DNA from: Propionivibrio sp.
Lineage (GTDB): Bacteria > Pseudomonadota > Gammaproteobacteria > Burkholderiales > Rhodocyclaceae
DNA length: 43,526 nt
Assembly (NCBI RefSeq): GCF_029255185.1
Contig: NZ_JAPUVO010000116.1
Coordinates: forward strand, 1 to 43,526
Direction: 5' to 3'
The position numbers and the translations under genes were made by a program. Every line of letters begins with the position of its first letter. Positions within the stretch are counted from its first letter, which is position 1. The notes under the pieces were generated by a model, which did not search any database, was not told the origin of the DNA, and was given only the letters and a program-made list of their open reading frames with translations. Below, piece after piece: positions 43,303 to 43,526 of this stretch.

Positions 43303-43343
43303 AGTATAGTCGACCGATTTACTCAAACATTGATGCGGGTTAA
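43303..43343 (-). promoter_or_regulatory. Candidate Dnr/FNR-type box and -10 for norQ
   Basis: On the minus strand TTAACCCGCATCAA (43330-43343) fits the CRP/FNR-family pattern TTGA-N6-TCAA at 7 of 8 positions. TATACT (43303-43308) follows after 21 nt. If transcription starts near 43296, the box is centred at about -40.5, the class II activator position. This fits activation by a nitric oxide or oxygen sensor of the Dnr/FNR type. Confidence 0.55.
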
Positions 43344-43454
43344 ACGCCCCGAAAAAAATGGCATCTACCTTGCGGTCGATGCCATTAACTCATAGAGGTA
43401 AGCCCCCGGCTCTGCCGGGGGACTCACCAAGGTTTGACCTTTACGACGGTCTGC

Positions 43455-43492
43455 GTGAATTTCTGATCTCTGCCAAGAGAAAGGAGATTCAC
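43455..43492 (+). promoter_or_regulatory. Hairpin masking the transposase ribosome-binding site
   Basis: GTGAATTTCT (43455-43464) can pair with GGAGATTCAC (43483-43492), two pairs being G-U, and an inner stem TCTCT/AGAGA extends it. The GGAG Shine-Dalgarno for the ATG at 43494 is inside the stem. IS200 transposase translation is known to be limited by such a structure. Confidence 0.7.
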
Positions 43493-43493
43493 A

Positions 43494-43526
43494 ATGAAAG
43501 AGTACCAGAGCCTGAGCCATACGAGA
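43494..43526 (+). CDS. tnpA: IS200/IS605-family transposase TnpA, first 11 codons
   Basis: ATG 43494 follows AAAGGAG and opens MKEYQSLSHTR, the characteristic N-terminus of this group of small HUH/Y1 transposases (usually followed by W-[DC]-CKYHVVFIPK, beyond the window). The catalytic HUH motif and tyrosine are outside the window. Confidence 0.75.
   Translation, partial: MKEYQSLSHTR

Larger units (their letters stand above)
43397..43526 (+). mobile_element. IS200/IS605-family element, left end only
   Basis: The window ends inside an insertion sequence. Its left end holds the hairpin CCCCCGGC-TCT-GCCGGGGG (43403-43421), followed by a leader and the first codons of a Y1 transposase. Elements of this family do not make target duplications and have subterminal hairpins, consistent with what is visible. 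The exact left boundary is estimated. It lies upstream of, and points away from, the norQ promoter. Confidence 0.75.

Noticed and set aside
43321-43335. CTCAAACATTGATG as a second FNR-type site
   Set aside because: The half-sites point outward (TCAA...TTGA) and do not match the required TTGA-N6-TCAA order. The overlapping 43330-43343 site fits better.

Overview
The window looks like a piece of a betaproteobacterial chromosome, most likely of the Rhodocyclales (Azonexus/Dechloromonas/Propionivibrio/Accumulibacter-like). This is an inference. It rests on the high-GC coding style, the conserved tRNA-Gln/prs/rplY/pth/ychF block, a betaproteobacterial-type DsbB, a phasin (polyhydroxyalkanoate granules), a TRAP transporter and nitric-oxide-reductase accessory genes. 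No prophage or CRISPR array was seen.

Layout. 1-523: an AT-rich edge with a cut-off ORF, a small unknown ORF and what may be a transposase N-terminus. 772-5785: a tightly overlapping run glyQ-glyS-gmhB-acyltransferase-YgjP-like metalloprotein, in which most junctions are ATGA. 5827-7183: glyoxalase I and a Gfo/Idh/MocA oxidoreductase. 7254-10255: a dctP-dctQ-dctM TRAP operon with a good sigma70 promoter and a hairpin after dctP. 10363-15247: an iron/phosphonate-type ABC importer whose binding-protein gene carries a stop codon and a 5-nt insertion, followed by ATPase, fused permease and a second ATPase. 15396-20025: a tiny Lys-rich protein, a desaturase-dsbB pair on the minus strand, an RstAB-like two-component system and two tiny ORFs. 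20042-22608: mscS-rsmB on the minus strand.

22609-24500 is a lower-GC islet. It holds a secreted protein and three overlapping minus-strand ORFs (a 52-residue unknown, a DUF6883 protein and a DUF4926 protein), which form a candidate compact functional unit. 24579-26228: purN and a DUF3108 protein. 26436-28453: a lipoprotein, an HDOD protein and a metal-binding-like protein that has lost its CxxC. 28811-30637: a phasin and a patatin-like hydrolase. 30685-36988: tRNA-Gln, prs, rplY, pth, ychF, gluQ and a membrane diguanylate cyclase.

37027-38987: an EEP-family phosphatase and cardiolipin synthase ClsB, coupled as ybhP-clsB are in enterobacteria. 39095-43269: norQ, a small membrane protein, a polyferredoxin and norD, expected to mature or activate nitric oxide reductase, with a candidate Dnr/FNR-type box centred near -40.5 of norQ. 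The window ends inside an IS200/IS605 element inserted upstream of that promoter.

Two copies of an inverted repeat built from CGCARAG-like units (26246-26427 and 40950-41054) sit between genes and are not explained by the coding content.
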